A stretch of 64,000 bases of DNA from Pseudocercospora fijiensis CIRAD86 (lineage: Eukaryota; Ascomycota; Dothideomycetes; Mycosphaerellales; Mycosphaerellaceae): contig NW_006921534.1 in NCBI RefSeq assembly GCF_000340215.1, positions 682,001-746,000 on the forward strand. Reading direction: 5' to 3'. Below, in pieces: positions 54,701 to 64,000 of the stretch (within the stretch, counting starts at the first letter, position 1; each line of letters starts with the position of its first letter). Below the pieces are notes generated by a model that did no database searches, was not told the DNA's origin, and was given only the letters and a program-made list of their open reading frames with translations. The translations under genes were made by a program, and so were the position numbers.

Positions 54701-56100
54701 CGAATCCCTGCTAAAAGGCAGAATACCTCTAACAGGAAAATAGGTTTTTAAGATTAAATACCTACTAGACGGCTCTATTAACAAATACAAGGCAAGATAG
54801 ACAGCTAGAGGCTTTATACAGAAGCAAGGTCTTAACTATGTTAATACCTACGCTCCTATACTAAGAGCAGCTACTGCTAGACTTGTCCTTAGGCTTTTAG
54901 TAAACAAAAACTAGAAGCGAAGACAGATTGATATCGAGACTACTTTCTTGAATCCCCCTCTAGATAAAGAGATTTTCATTAGACCCCTAGAAGGCGCGCA
55001 CCTATTCAAGAAGTACCCTCTAAAGTGGATTATCCGTATTAGAAAAGGATTATATAGCCTTAAGTAGGCTGCTAATCTCTAGCACTATAATGCTTTAGAC
55101 ACTCTTCGTCAACTTAGCCTAAGCAGGACAAAGAGTAACTATTACCTATAGCAAGGTAATAGTATTCTTATCCTCCTTTATATAGATAATTTCTAAATCT
55201 TTAGAACCTCTAAGGCAAAGATCGATACTCTAATTAAAGGTCTTCGTAAGAAGTATACAATTAAGATTGTTACGTCTAACCTATTTCTAAGCCTTTATCT
55301 AAAGGAAGACAAGGAGGGAAACCTTACTGTCTCCTAGACACACTATGCTAAAGAGAAGCTTTAGAAGCATAGCTTAGACTAGTATAAGCCAATAAAGCAT
55401 CCACTTAAGAAGCTTTACGAGCCTCTTATAACCCCCTATAACCGTTAGGACTACTAGCTATTTAATACTATAATTGGTAAAATGCAGTTTCTAGCTAACT
55501 AAACTAGACTAGACATTAGCTATACCGTTAACCACCTTGCTAGGTTCCTTTAGAATCCCGGACCTAAGTATATTATAGCTGCTAAACATCTCTAGAGGTA
55601 TATTGCTAGTATAGTTGATAAAGGACTTGTCTTTAGAAAGAAGAAAACTTTAGAATTTCAGGCATACTCTAACGCAGACTTTACTAGTAACCCTTTATTA
55701 TTAAGATCAATATTAGGCGCCCTTATACTTCTTAACAACACTCTAATTATATAGAGATTATAGCTCTAGAAGGAAGTCGTACTCTTTAGCACTAAAGCAG
55801 AGTATATTACTCTAATAGAAGCATATAGAGAAATCTGCTAGCTCCGAAATTTAATAACTAAGCTTCAACTACTTACTAGGGAAGAAGTTAATAGGATTTA
55901 TATCTAGGTAGACAACTAGTTAGCCATTTCCCTTATTAAGGACTATACAAATTCTAAGAGGTCGAGGCACGTTTCCCTTAGGAACTACTACTATAGAGAA
56001 TAGTATACCTAGGGAAAGATTAGTGTCGAATTCGTCACTACTAACAAACAGCTAGCGGACTGTTTTACTAAGCCCAAATCTCTAAACAAAATTCTCTAAT
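51720..56100 (+). pseudogene. Decayed Copia gag-pol
   Basis: Conceptual plus-strand reading (stops as Gln/Trp) shows a gag-like helical region (51.7-52.3 kb) and a Cys/His cluster near 52310-52345 resembling a zinc knuckle (CKHKHTNAKCYKQH). The protease motif WDTG follows at 52611-52622. Integrase with a GAG-pre-integrase stretch, ILTDAKTR near 53297, SNSGGEF near 53436 and YIPE.NSIIES near 53522 (the D,D,E core) comes next. Reverse transcriptase with KYKAR.TARGF, IDIETTFLNPPLD and LYIDNF near 55180 (YVDD altered) and RNase H with YSNADFTSN and STKAEYI close the series, ending ADCFTKP near 56056-56076. The order INT-RT marks Ty1/Copia. No complete frame survives. Confidence 0.88.
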
Positions 56101-57783
56101 AATATAGCGTCTCTAGGACAAACTCCTAAGTTACTCCTTTAGAAAGAAAAATCTTATTTGTAGGATTAGAAAACAAGCTTTATACACTTATTGAATTTTA
56201 TTCTAATTTCTGGAAACAGCCTAGCTACACTATGCAGTCTAAGCTGCAAAATTTCTTTTATAACAATATTAAGACTAAGTAGGAAGAAATACCCTAGCCC
56301 TTAAGAGTCAGAAACTCTCTAATGCTACAAGGCTTTTACTAATCCAGACTGCCTAGCCTATTTCAAAACCGAAAACATACATTACAGCTCTCTGTCTACT
56401 AAAAAAAACCGAATCTCCCTAATTAGCTACCTATCTTAGCATTACTGTCTTCGTAATTAGAGAAACCCCTCTAAGGACTACTAGAATCACGAGTCGAGCT
56501 AGGACTAGTAAACAACCTAGAACCTAGACTACGACTACGTCCCTAAGTAGCAGCCTAGGCATAAGCATTTACCTGCTATAGTAGCAAATTTGCTACTGCC
56601 TAGGCGCCCTAAGGAGTACTCTAATCGATGCTAGACGGGACTAGTATATACAGACGACGCTGATTAGTGCCTACTCTACTCCCCGGATTGCGAGGCGGTA
56701 GAGGCGCTATAGGCGTCTAACGATTCGTATTAGAGCGTAGCCGAGAGACGTAACCTAACAAAAGAATTAGTGTTTTTGCTTTAAAAAAATATATATAAGA
56801 CTAGATTCAACTTACTAGAGAACTCGCATTAACTATAATAATTTAGGCTAGTATAGTTAGTGCAAGCGCCCTTTAGGAAAGCGATATCCTAACCGTTAAT
56901 TCGATAACTTAGAGTTATACACTCTAAGTACGGACCCTTTAACTGCTTGCAAGGACCGCACTAGCTATTACTAGTATATACGCGTCTAGTAGCAGCCGTA
57001 TATACAAGCGCGGTAGGCAAGTAGTTAATATTCGATTTTAAGCCTAAATTGAATGCCTTAGCCGCCTTGCGCAGACGCGGAGGCATACTTAGAAATAGCC
57101 GAGCATTATCCTAGCTCGTAATAAAATGCCTAACATTAACGTTGCGTAGCTAAGGCGGAGTCTGCTCCGGACTAATATTGGTTAAGTACTAGATGATTCT
57201 CTAGAGAATCGCGACAGTTAACTAAACTTCCTTAAGGACTACGCCTAGTTAGCAAATTATTAGAAAAGGGGAAACTCTAATAGCAATACTTACTAGTCTC
57301 TATAAGCTAGAGCTTATTATAACGCGAAGGGTGCCGATTCTTATTTAGATTATTACTACCGCCGCCGCTACTACTACTACCTATACTACTCGCTATACTC
57401 CCTAGGCTAGGGTAAAGAATTATCGCTATAATGAAGTCTCGGCTAGCTATTAGACTTAAAAGGTCTTAGTAAGAATTTGAAATCTAGTAGAGGCTGCTAG
57501 TGCTCTAGGGGTTGCTAAAGAGTAGATTGTAAAAGTTCAAGTTGTCTAGTTAAGTTTAAGTGTCTTTTATAAGCGCCTGCTAACCCTACAATCACGACTA
57601 AGGACATTACTCTAAAGCAAACCAATCAGCAAACAATATAATACAAGTACGTACAAGTAGCACAGTATATAAAGCTGTATATAAAGCAGATATAGTCTAA
57701 CATCTAAAGATAGTCAGAAGATAAAGTGAAGCTCTAAGCCTAGATTTGGAGTATCTAATCTAATTAGCACATTATCTCTGCCT
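56101..57783. other. 1.7 kb internal segment between RNase H and the 3' LTR
   Basis: Copia elements usually end pol close to the 3' LTR. Here 1.68 kb of equally RIP-affected DNA follows. It contains a perfect 16 bp palindrome GTAGCAAATTTGCTAC (56581-56596) flanked by imperfect inverted CCTAGGC motifs, but no protein I can identify. It might be a lost third ORF, an extended 3' UTR or a nested insertion. Confidence 0.6.
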
Positions 57784-57792
57784 AAGGGGGAG
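57784..57792 (+). other. Polypurine tract of the Copia element
   Basis: AAGGGGGAG abuts the 3' LTR start (TGTTATAG at 57793), the expected plus-strand priming site. Confidence 0.85.
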
Positions 57793-57974
57793 TGTTATAG
57801 TTCAGTTAGGTAATATGCTAGTTAGCTAATACCATCAGCTAACCTATACCAAGAGGAAGGACACATAATAGGTATATTAACTACAGTTTCTATAGCAGGC
57901 TCCTAATCCTTCTTCGTATAGTTACATAGTTATCAATCCGATGATTAGTTGCATCCTCAGCACGATTCACAACA
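57793..57974 (+). repeat. 3' LTR of the Copia element
   Basis: 182 bp, ends ACAACA, followed by GGTGT target duplication at 57975-57979. Confidence 0.94.
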
Positions 57975-58189
57975 GGTGTCAGCTACCTGTGAGAGAGCCA
58001 CCACCGTCTTGCCTGAAATGCTGGCTATCCATCGGGAGCAGGCGTGGCACCAAGCAGTGATCACATTGAAAAGCCCTTGCGCGTTTCTGCCAAGTGTGGG
58101 ACGCCGCAAGATCATTTGAACCACAGCAGAATTTGCTCCGTTCGTGGAAGCACATGCATGCGTCGTGTCGTGAGTCGCATGATCCCCAG

Positions 58190-58854
58190 CTACAACCTCA
58201 TTTCGAGTACAGCGCATGGCCAATTCTTGTCGCCGGCAGCAAATTCCTTGATCAGATGGAATCCCTGGCTTTCATAGTATCTACAGACACCACACGTCAG
58301 CAAAACAACGCAACTGAGATATGTGTCACATACTTGACGAGCTTGCGATCGTTTCCAGCAAAGCAGTCCAAGCAGATTCTTAACACTCCAGCTTCTCGGA
58401 CCCGATCTTTCGCAAAAGCTATTAGAGCAGATCCCGCGCCCTTTCCAAGCACACCTGCCTTTCTATTCGACATCAAGTAGGCCAGATAGACGAATGGGTC
58501 TTTCTCGTCTTGTTCTGGCAGAATCGAGCGCACATATTCTGGAGATTTACCTTCCAGGACCAGGGCAGAGACAGGTATCGAGTGTGTGCTCTCAGCATTG
58601 CCCAGCGCCGTTTCTGCTCCGGCTACAAATGCACGACACCATTCCAACCCCCATTGATTCTCACGTTCACTGCGTTCAATCCACTCTTGTGCTCGCTTTC
58701 CAACATCTGGCCTGCTCTCTCGAACGGATTCTGTGCCCCACTGTTCCGCACTCCCTATCTCAGACAGCCAAGCGATCTGGGAGTCCATGAAGTCCACAAG
58801 AAGCTCATCATCTTTCTGCTCGAGGGTAGCTGGACGGATCAGGAAAGAAGCCAT
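58190..58854 (-). CDS. GNAT-family N-acetyltransferase
   Basis: Exons 58854-58334 and 58280-58190, joined by a 53 nt intron (GTATGT..GTAG), give 203 aa. The start is set at MASFLIRPATLEQKD, as GNATs open with a short strand (IRPAT); the frame runs 50 codons further upstream with no support. FVYLAYLMSNRKAGVLGKGAGSALI is the beta4/motif A acetyl-CoA loop (R/Q-x-x-G-x-G/A form), and CLDCFAGNDRKLVKYYESQGF is the C-terminal beta5-helix block, complete only after splicing. It transfers acetyl from acetyl-CoA to an unknown amine, probably cytosolic. The stop lies 210 bp from the Copia target site; the gene itself is not visibly RIP-affected. Confidence 0.86.
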
Positions 58855-59793
58855 GTTGCACGCACGTGTGGTAAAAGTGCAGTCTGCAGAGTCGGTAGAT
58901 AATATTAGCAGGAGAGATGTCACATATATGCAGACCATTTCAGCCTCATGTGAACCGACCTTATTGCTCCCGAGGAATACATCACTATGACTTGTGCGGG
59001 ACAAGCTTCCCCGTCTGACACTTCCGAGTGAGTGGTGGTCAGCGTTCCTTTTCTCTGAGCCTCTTCAATGGGTTGTGCAAGCTGCGAGCTCTTCTCCAGA
59101 ACTACACCGTAAAGCTCACAGTACTGCGCTGTGATACCGAGAAGATGTTGGTGCCAACGTGAGGCTGGCCGTGCAGAGAGTTTTGGGAACGCGTGGCGTC
59201 TCGACGCGTGTGTAGATCCGATGCGCAGCCAAGGCGGCTGGCTCCACAGTCCACCTCCCTCTTGGCGGAAGGAGCGATGGACGGGACGGGGCAGTATTGA
59301 CATTATTTTATCAGTCGACCAGCACCTGGCATTGAGTTCTCCTTTCTTGTTGTCTGATGTTCAGTATCTCAAATGCCTAGATATGCGGCATCCATGTTGA
59401 CGCACGCCCGATGGCAATAATGCAAAAGGGGAGCGCGCAAACTTTGGGCGATCACTCTTGCCTGACGAAGAGCCGATCGTGGGATGCAGATTCACGTCGG
59501 AGCAAAACGGAGACGGTGACCTGTCTTGGACGAGTATGCCAGTACTCTCTACGGCATGGCAGACCATCTTTCTCCCGTCACCGAGATGGACAACCTCATG
59601 CTCACCTAGATGGACAACCTTATTATGCTCACCTACACCATCTCACGCTGCACGCCTCGGCACAAGCTCCATTCGTGCCTACGTCCTTTAAGACTTGGCT
59701 ATTGCCCGCCACCTGCACCCGCACCCGCACCCGCACCCGCACCCGCACCCGCACCCTCACTCCAGGACAAAGAGCCAGGCTCCATTGAGCACA
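58855..59793. other. Divergent promoter region with (GCACCC)7 repeat
   Basis: About 940 bp between divergent GNAT and Nramp genes. It contains an imperfect 25-30 bp direct repeat (AGATGGACAACCT at 59585 and 59609) and a perfect (GCACCC)7 array at 59715-59756. No gene seen. Confidence 0.65.
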
Positions 59794-61613
59794 ATGAATT
59801 GCCCGTCACGAACAGACCCCGAACTCCCAGATGGCTGGAACCAGAACCCGAATCCACTGGCCGCTGACACCACCACACGAAGCGATTTAGGCAAGCTGGC
59901 CAGCGCCCGCGTGCAGCACGACCACAAGCTCAAATCCCAAGAGGGAGCCGGCGTCGAATTGAGAGCAGTGGGTGGACCCAGCGAAATCGAAGAGGAAGGA
60001 AAGTCAGTTCGCGCTCGCGATGGGGTATCGTCCTCCATCGCCTATCCTGGGTTTGGAGAGCAAATGCTGGAAGACACGATTGGCGCACGACGCCGTGATT
60101 CTCGCACTCCAAACCCTCAGCTGCCACGCTGGCAGCAACCTCTCGACAGAGCCCGCCGTGGTATCTGGCGATACATGAAGTTCATCGGTCCGGGCTTCAT
60201 GATTGCAGTGGCATACATCGATCCTGGAAACTATGCAACCGATGCTGCAGCTGGAGCGACTTACCGCTTCAAGTTGCTTTTCATGGTCCTCCTCTCGAAC
60301 ATTTTCGCTATTTTTCTGCAGTCTTTGTGCATCAGGATGAGCACAGTCACCGGTCTCGACCTGGCTGAAATGAACAAGGAGCATTGTCCACGCTGGTTGA
60401 ACTACCTTCTTTACTTCTTCGGAGAAGCAGCTGTTATTGCTACAGACATTGCTGAAGTGATTGGCTTCGCAATCGCCCTCAACTTGCTTGCACCTAAGCT
60501 CCCAGTCGTAGCAGGATGTGCTATTTCCATCCTGGACGTCATGTTCATCCTGCTCTTCTACCAACCAGAAGGCTCAATGCGCGCCTTGCGAGCCTTCGAA
60601 TGCTTTGTCATGTTTCTGGTGCTCGGAGTCGTAATATGCTTCTGCTATCAATTGTCGTTGGTCAAAGGCGCTACTCCGGGCGAAGTGTTCAAGGGATACC
60701 TGCCGTCTAGTGCAATTGTTCAAGGACAGGGGTGGGTGAAGCTCAGTGTCTTTTGGGATACCAAACTAAAAATGCGTACAGTCTGTACCAAGCCTGTGGC
60801 ATTCTCGGGGCGACAGTCATGCCACATTCACTCTACCTAGGAAGCGGCTTGGTGCAACCTCGATTGAAAGACTTCGACAAGAAGCACGACACCTACAGGA
60901 CATCTCTCATCGTCGAACAGCATGCCGATGGACCAGCTGCGCAAAAGTACCGCCCATCCATGGCAGCTATCAAGGGCTGCATGAAGTACTCCATCATCGA
61001 GCTTGCCATCTCGCTCTTCACCTTCGCGCTGTTCGTGAACAGTGCCATTCTGATTGTCTGTGGTGCGTCGCTCTACTCTGTGGATGGTGCCCAGAACGCA
61101 GATCTCTTCGGAATTTACAATCTCCTGAATCAGCAGATCGGTCACGCTGCTGCGACCGTGTTCGCTGTTGCGCTCCTGCTTTCAGGCTGCTCGGCAGGTA
61201 TTGTCTGCACCATGGCAGGGCAAATGATTAGCGAAGGCCAACTCAACTGGAAGCTCAAGCCTTGGGTTACGCGACTGTTGACCCGCTCCATATCGATTGT
61301 GCCGGCCATCCTCGTTGCAGGCACGATCGGGAAGAAAGGTCTCTCGGAAGCTCTGGTTGGATCACAAGTGGCATTGAGTGTCATCCTGCCGTTTGTGACC
61401 GCGCCGCTCATCTACTACACTTGCCGCAATAAGTACATGTGGGTGTATAGTGATGTGGTGGAGCGCAATGCAGATGAAGAGGAACGAGCGCAGCCCAGAA
61501 TCGTTCACATGAAGAACCATTGGCTGGTCATGGTTCTGGCAATCATTATCTGGTTGATCATTGTTATTATGAACGTGGCCAACATCGTGCTAACGGGCTT
61601 GGGAGTCAACTAA
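59794..61613 (+). CDS. Nramp-family divalent metal transporter (Smf-like)
   Basis: Exons 59794-60731 and 60782-61613, with a 50 nt intron (GTGGGT..ACAG), give 589 aa. The ATG at 59794 is preferred; an in-frame ATG at 59695 would only add a His-Pro repeat coded by the GCACCC array. A soluble N-terminus of about 125 residues precedes IGPGFMIAVAYIDPGNYATD, carrying the DPGN metal motif of helix 1. MPHSLYLGS in helix 6 follows the splice site, and about 11 membrane segments are visible in all. Such transporters bring Mn2+ and other divalent cations across the plasma or endosomal membrane, driven by protons. The C-terminus ends shortly after the last helix. Confidence 0.93.
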
Positions 61614-63403
61614 GGATGTACCAATGATGACGGCGCTCCAAAGGCGCGGTATACTCATTTCTACTCGCTCAAATGTAGCTATCAGACTGGAAAGCGCTTC
61701 GCCTGCTCCATCGGCAGGCATTCTGTTCAGACAAACAAAATGGAAAGCTCCAATAACCCGCTCAATTCCAGATGTGTCTTATGCCGCGCCGTCCGTAGCA
61801 TATTTGCCGGCGGTGTGAGGATTGCCGCAGGAAACGGCTCGAAAGGATATTTACGAGGTTGTTGCATCCGCGCCAGACATCCGCGACTCCTCATCCTCAT
61901 CCTCACCCTGATGCTCGCTTTTACTCGTAACCCAGCCTCCAACACTTCTCGTAAAAACCTCGAATGATATGGAGTATACGAAGTCCTGGAAAGATGTTGC
62001 CAACATGGCTCTGAGCTCAGGGGCCAAGTTGGCGACAAATATAGACATGCCAAGAATAGGATAGAATTTCTAGAAGAAGTTTCCATTTGTCCCGAACCCG
62101 GAGCTCATCATATTCGTCGCCTCCCTGCACGACATTTACTGGATGACTTGGAGGCTCAACTGCATCGTGACCAAAAAGAAACTGCATAGCAAAGAAGGGA
62201 TCCGGTTCTAATAAGCTCCCGAGCAAACAACAACGGTCATAGCACGGTCAGTTGATATATTTTGCGCTCCTGGAGTAACTGATAATTCTGTAAAACTATT
62301 TTTTATCTCTCGTGTCACTCGACGGTCTCGACCCGTGGCTGGCGACTGCCCTCTCAAGCATAGGGATGGAGAAGCACGAGCCACAAACTCTATTAAGCTC
62401 GTGGACCAAAATGTTTACATTGGTATGCTCGAACTTCCACTATAGACTATTTCTAAGACTCTAGGCGGAAATTAGTAGGCATTAAGAGACCCTCGAGAGC
62501 CTCTTTGCCCAACTATCGTAAGGCCCGTGCTAACCGCCGTGACAAAATGGTCCACTAATAGTCTACTACTGTCTATAAGGTGTACCGCAGTATAACTTTG
62601 AGAATCCGTATAGACTAACATTGCTACTCAAGCATACACCCTAGTTAAGCGAGATATACCCCCGTCCGCTATCTCGCTTGCTTAGGGTATACGCACATCC
62701 TTGCGAAGTCTATCGGCTGCTACAGAAATCTCAGATAGGAAGTGGCAGCAATATCATATAGTGGAGCCATGCAAGAGAAGATTTAGAAGAAGCCCCGGCA
62801 GACAGATCGAACAGCAATTCGGATAGGGAGGCTCACATGTCAATCGCAGACCTAGAATCTTCGGCAGTCCAAATCTACTCTGGCCAACTTGCTAACAAGA
62901 TCTAGCGCTGAATCGCCGTTAATGTTGCAGCGTTCCGAATACGACTAACCGTTCCATTCAGTACATGATTACTACAACCAGGTTGATGGCTCCCGTCAGT
63001 AACTTTACGTGGCGAGCTATAAATGCAATTCTGAAGATAGCTCAAACCGGAAATCGGAGTCCTACTATCCGGGAATGACATGGGTTTTATCGTCTAGACG
63101 AGGCTGAGCGGTACGAGACCAGCATTGAGCCTTATTATAACCCTTCTCCATCCCTGCGGGAGATTATTACACTCGACTAGCGTAGTAGCAATGGCAGGGA
63201 GTGCATGAAGGTTGAGGAATGCGAGGACATAGGCAATTCTGGAATAGCCCGCGGACCATTTAAACGTGTATATAAAGCCTTCCAGGACGCATCATGTTAG
63301 AGGTATCACAATCAACATCAACACATCCTCCAACGCCTACACTCATCCTCACCAAGTTCCTCCCAGCCTCTAATCCGAGAATCAGACACGAGTATTCATA
63401 AAA
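61614..63403. other. Gene-poor stretch with a RIP-like patch and a hairpin
   Basis: About 1.8 kb. Minus-strand frames at 61851-62048 and 62017-62226 have protein-like text in overlapping frames and might be a decayed gene. From about 62420 to 62700 the sequence is TA-rich like the RIP blocks and contains an inverted repeat (62632-62656 with 62670-62693). TATAAA at 63271-63276 and the leader of the Hce2 gene occupy the right end. Confidence 0.5.
62632..62693. repeat. Inverted repeat, about 24 bp arms, 13 bp loop
   Basis: Left arm GCATACACCCTAG..AGCGAGATA pairs with right arm TATCTCGCT..CTAGGG-like TATACG with a few mismatches. It lies within a RIP-like patch, so it may be a transposon end or foldback remnant. 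Confidence 0.7.
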
Positions 63404-63994
63404 ATGCATTTCTCCCGCGCTGCTGTCCTCATCGCACTCCTTCCAGCTCTTGGATCAGCGACATGCACTCGATGCAAGAGCAAGAGCAAGGGCAAGGGCA
63501 CGGGCAAATCTGATTCTCTCGCTGCTTCGATGGTCAACGCAGGCAACGCAGCTGGAGCAAACGACTGCGGAGACTCCAGTTTCGTCAAGGTCACAATGTC
63601 CAACAGGCCGCTTGTTGCAGACTGCCAGCAGCTTGTTGCCAATCTTGCTGGCAACCAAGAGTGGAGGGTCACGACTAGTGGTGTTCAGGTGGCTGTGTAT
63701 CAGACTTGTAAGCTGGCATTGATCGATGACCTTCCAAGGAAGGAGAAAGATGCTGACTTGTGTTCTTGTGCAGGCGCTTTCAATGCCGTGTCCTTTGGTG
63801 GCGACTCCATCATCGGGAATGCGGATGTCATCGATCTGATCAACGATTCCATCAGCAAGTTTGAGGATAATGGATACGTCGGTGCGCAGGGCAGCTACAA
63901 CATGTACGTTGCTTCGTCTGGGTCTGTGCCTTGCTCCGCTGCCAGCGGCGGGGATCAGCAGGTCAGAGTTGACTGGAGCATCGTCCACCCTTGA
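63404..63994 (+). CDS. Secreted Hce2/Ecp2-type effector-like protein
   Basis: Exons 63404-63707 and 63774-63994 give 174 aa. The 66 nt intron (GTAAGC..GCAG) is a multiple of three without stop, so the unspliced frame (196 aa) is also open; the spliced form restores YQTCAFN, the conserved Cys block of the family. A signal peptide covers residues 1 to about 19. A short Lys/Gly/Ser linker with repeated KSKGKG follows, then the Hce2 domain: NDCGDSSF, PLVADCQQL, WRVTTSG, the CAF Cys, GNADVIDLINDSI, VGAQGSYNM and a C-terminal VPC. Cladosporium fulvum Ecp2 and its homologues are secreted during plant colonisation and can trigger host necrosis. No such activity can be inferred for this copy. A TATAAA lies about 130 bp upstream. 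Confidence 0.88.
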   Translation: MHFSRAAVLIALLPALGSATCTRCKSKSKGKGTGKSDSLAASMVNAGNAAGANDCGDSSFVKVTMSNRPLVADCQQLVANLAGNQEWRVTTSGVQVAVYQTCKLALIDDLPRKEKDADLCSCAGAFNAVSFGGDSIIGNADVIDLINDSISKFEDNGYVGAQGSYNMYVASSGSVPCSAASGGDQQVRVDWSIVHP

Positions 63995-64000
63995 GCATAG

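Larger units (their letters stand above)
51171..57974 (+). mobile_element. Complete Ty1/Copia LTR retrotransposon, RIP-inactivated
   Basis: The element is 6,804 bp, bounded by 182 bp LTRs that begin TGTT and end in ACA or ATA (CA mutated to TA in the 5' copy), inside a perfect 5 bp target duplication GGTGT (51166-51170 and 57975-57979). The LTR copies differ at about 20 positions by eye, all transitions, mostly CA/TG versus TA. A polypurine tract AAGGGGGAG precedes the 3' LTR. The internal order gag, protease, integrase, reverse transcriptase, RNase H identifies Copia. Every domain contains TAG/TAA stops. A further 1.7 kb lies between RNase H and the 3' LTR. Confidence 0.95.

Noticed and set aside
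9842..57974. AT-rich blocks as centromere or mitochondrial insertions
   Set aside because: Each main block has defined TIR or LTR ends, transposase or pol motifs and, where visible, target duplications; RIP explains the composition.
61851..62226. Decayed minus-strand gene between Nramp and Hce2
   Set aside because: Two overlapping protein-like frames, but no recognisable family and no splice that joins them.

Overview
The window looks like nuclear DNA of a filamentous ascomycete. Genes are compact and mostly intron-poor, with 50-121 nt GT-AG introns. Recognisable fungal genes include VPS13, PalA/Rim20, dihydrofolate synthetase, RPS23, an SCP-x thiolase, Atx1, a PL1 pectate lyase, a peroxygenase, an Nramp transporter and an Hce2/Ecp2-type secreted protein. 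The gene-rich DNA is interrupted by AT-rich blocks in which CAA, CAG and TGG codons have become TAA or TAG. That is the CpA-to-TpA signature of repeat-induced point mutation (RIP). An Ecp2-like effector together with RIP-treated transposons suggests a Dothideomycete, perhaps of the Mycosphaerella group; this placement is inference.

Layout. 1-9.5 kb: the 3' 8.5 kb of VPS13, convergent with a family-16 protein methyltransferase. 9.84-14.19 kb: a Tc1/mariner-type TIR element with a second long decayed ORF. 14.7-19.7 kb: an atypical kinase-like gene, an unknown membrane-anchored or secreted protein, and a low-complexity Arg/Ser-rich protein. 21.9-25.2 kb: a Mutator-like element (MULE) with 53 bp TIRs. 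25.7-39.3 kb: a 5'-truncated MFS transporter, a heme-thiolate peroxygenase, FOL3, a disordered protein, RPS23, an SCP-x thiolase broken by a 100-N assembly gap, and PalA. 39.4-43.5 kb: a TIR element with an integrase-type transposase, inserted between the divergent PalA and ATX1 genes. 43.8-51.1 kb: ATX1, pectate lyase, an SRR1-like gene and three visibly broken genes (NTF2-like, alpha/beta hydrolase, methyltransferase). 51.17-57.97 kb: a complete but RIP-inactivated Copia LTR retrotransposon with a GGTGT target duplication. 58.2-64 kb: a GNAT, an Nramp transporter and the Hce2 secreted protein.

The genes do not form one pathway. Most are housekeeping (lipid transfer, folate, translation, peroxisomal thiolysis, pH sensing, metal handling). 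The host-interaction or degradation genes (pectate lyase, peroxygenase, Hce2) are scattered near transposons.

The most unusual signal is in two unrelated TIR elements. Each keeps, besides its transposase, a second large ORF on the opposite strand, arranged tail to tail. In the Tc1/mariner-type element this partner is about 744 codons in one frame, ATG to stop, interrupted only by RIP-type stops, with a polyglutamine tract and no family I recognise. Coordinates of decayed ORFs are read by eye and approximate unless stated.
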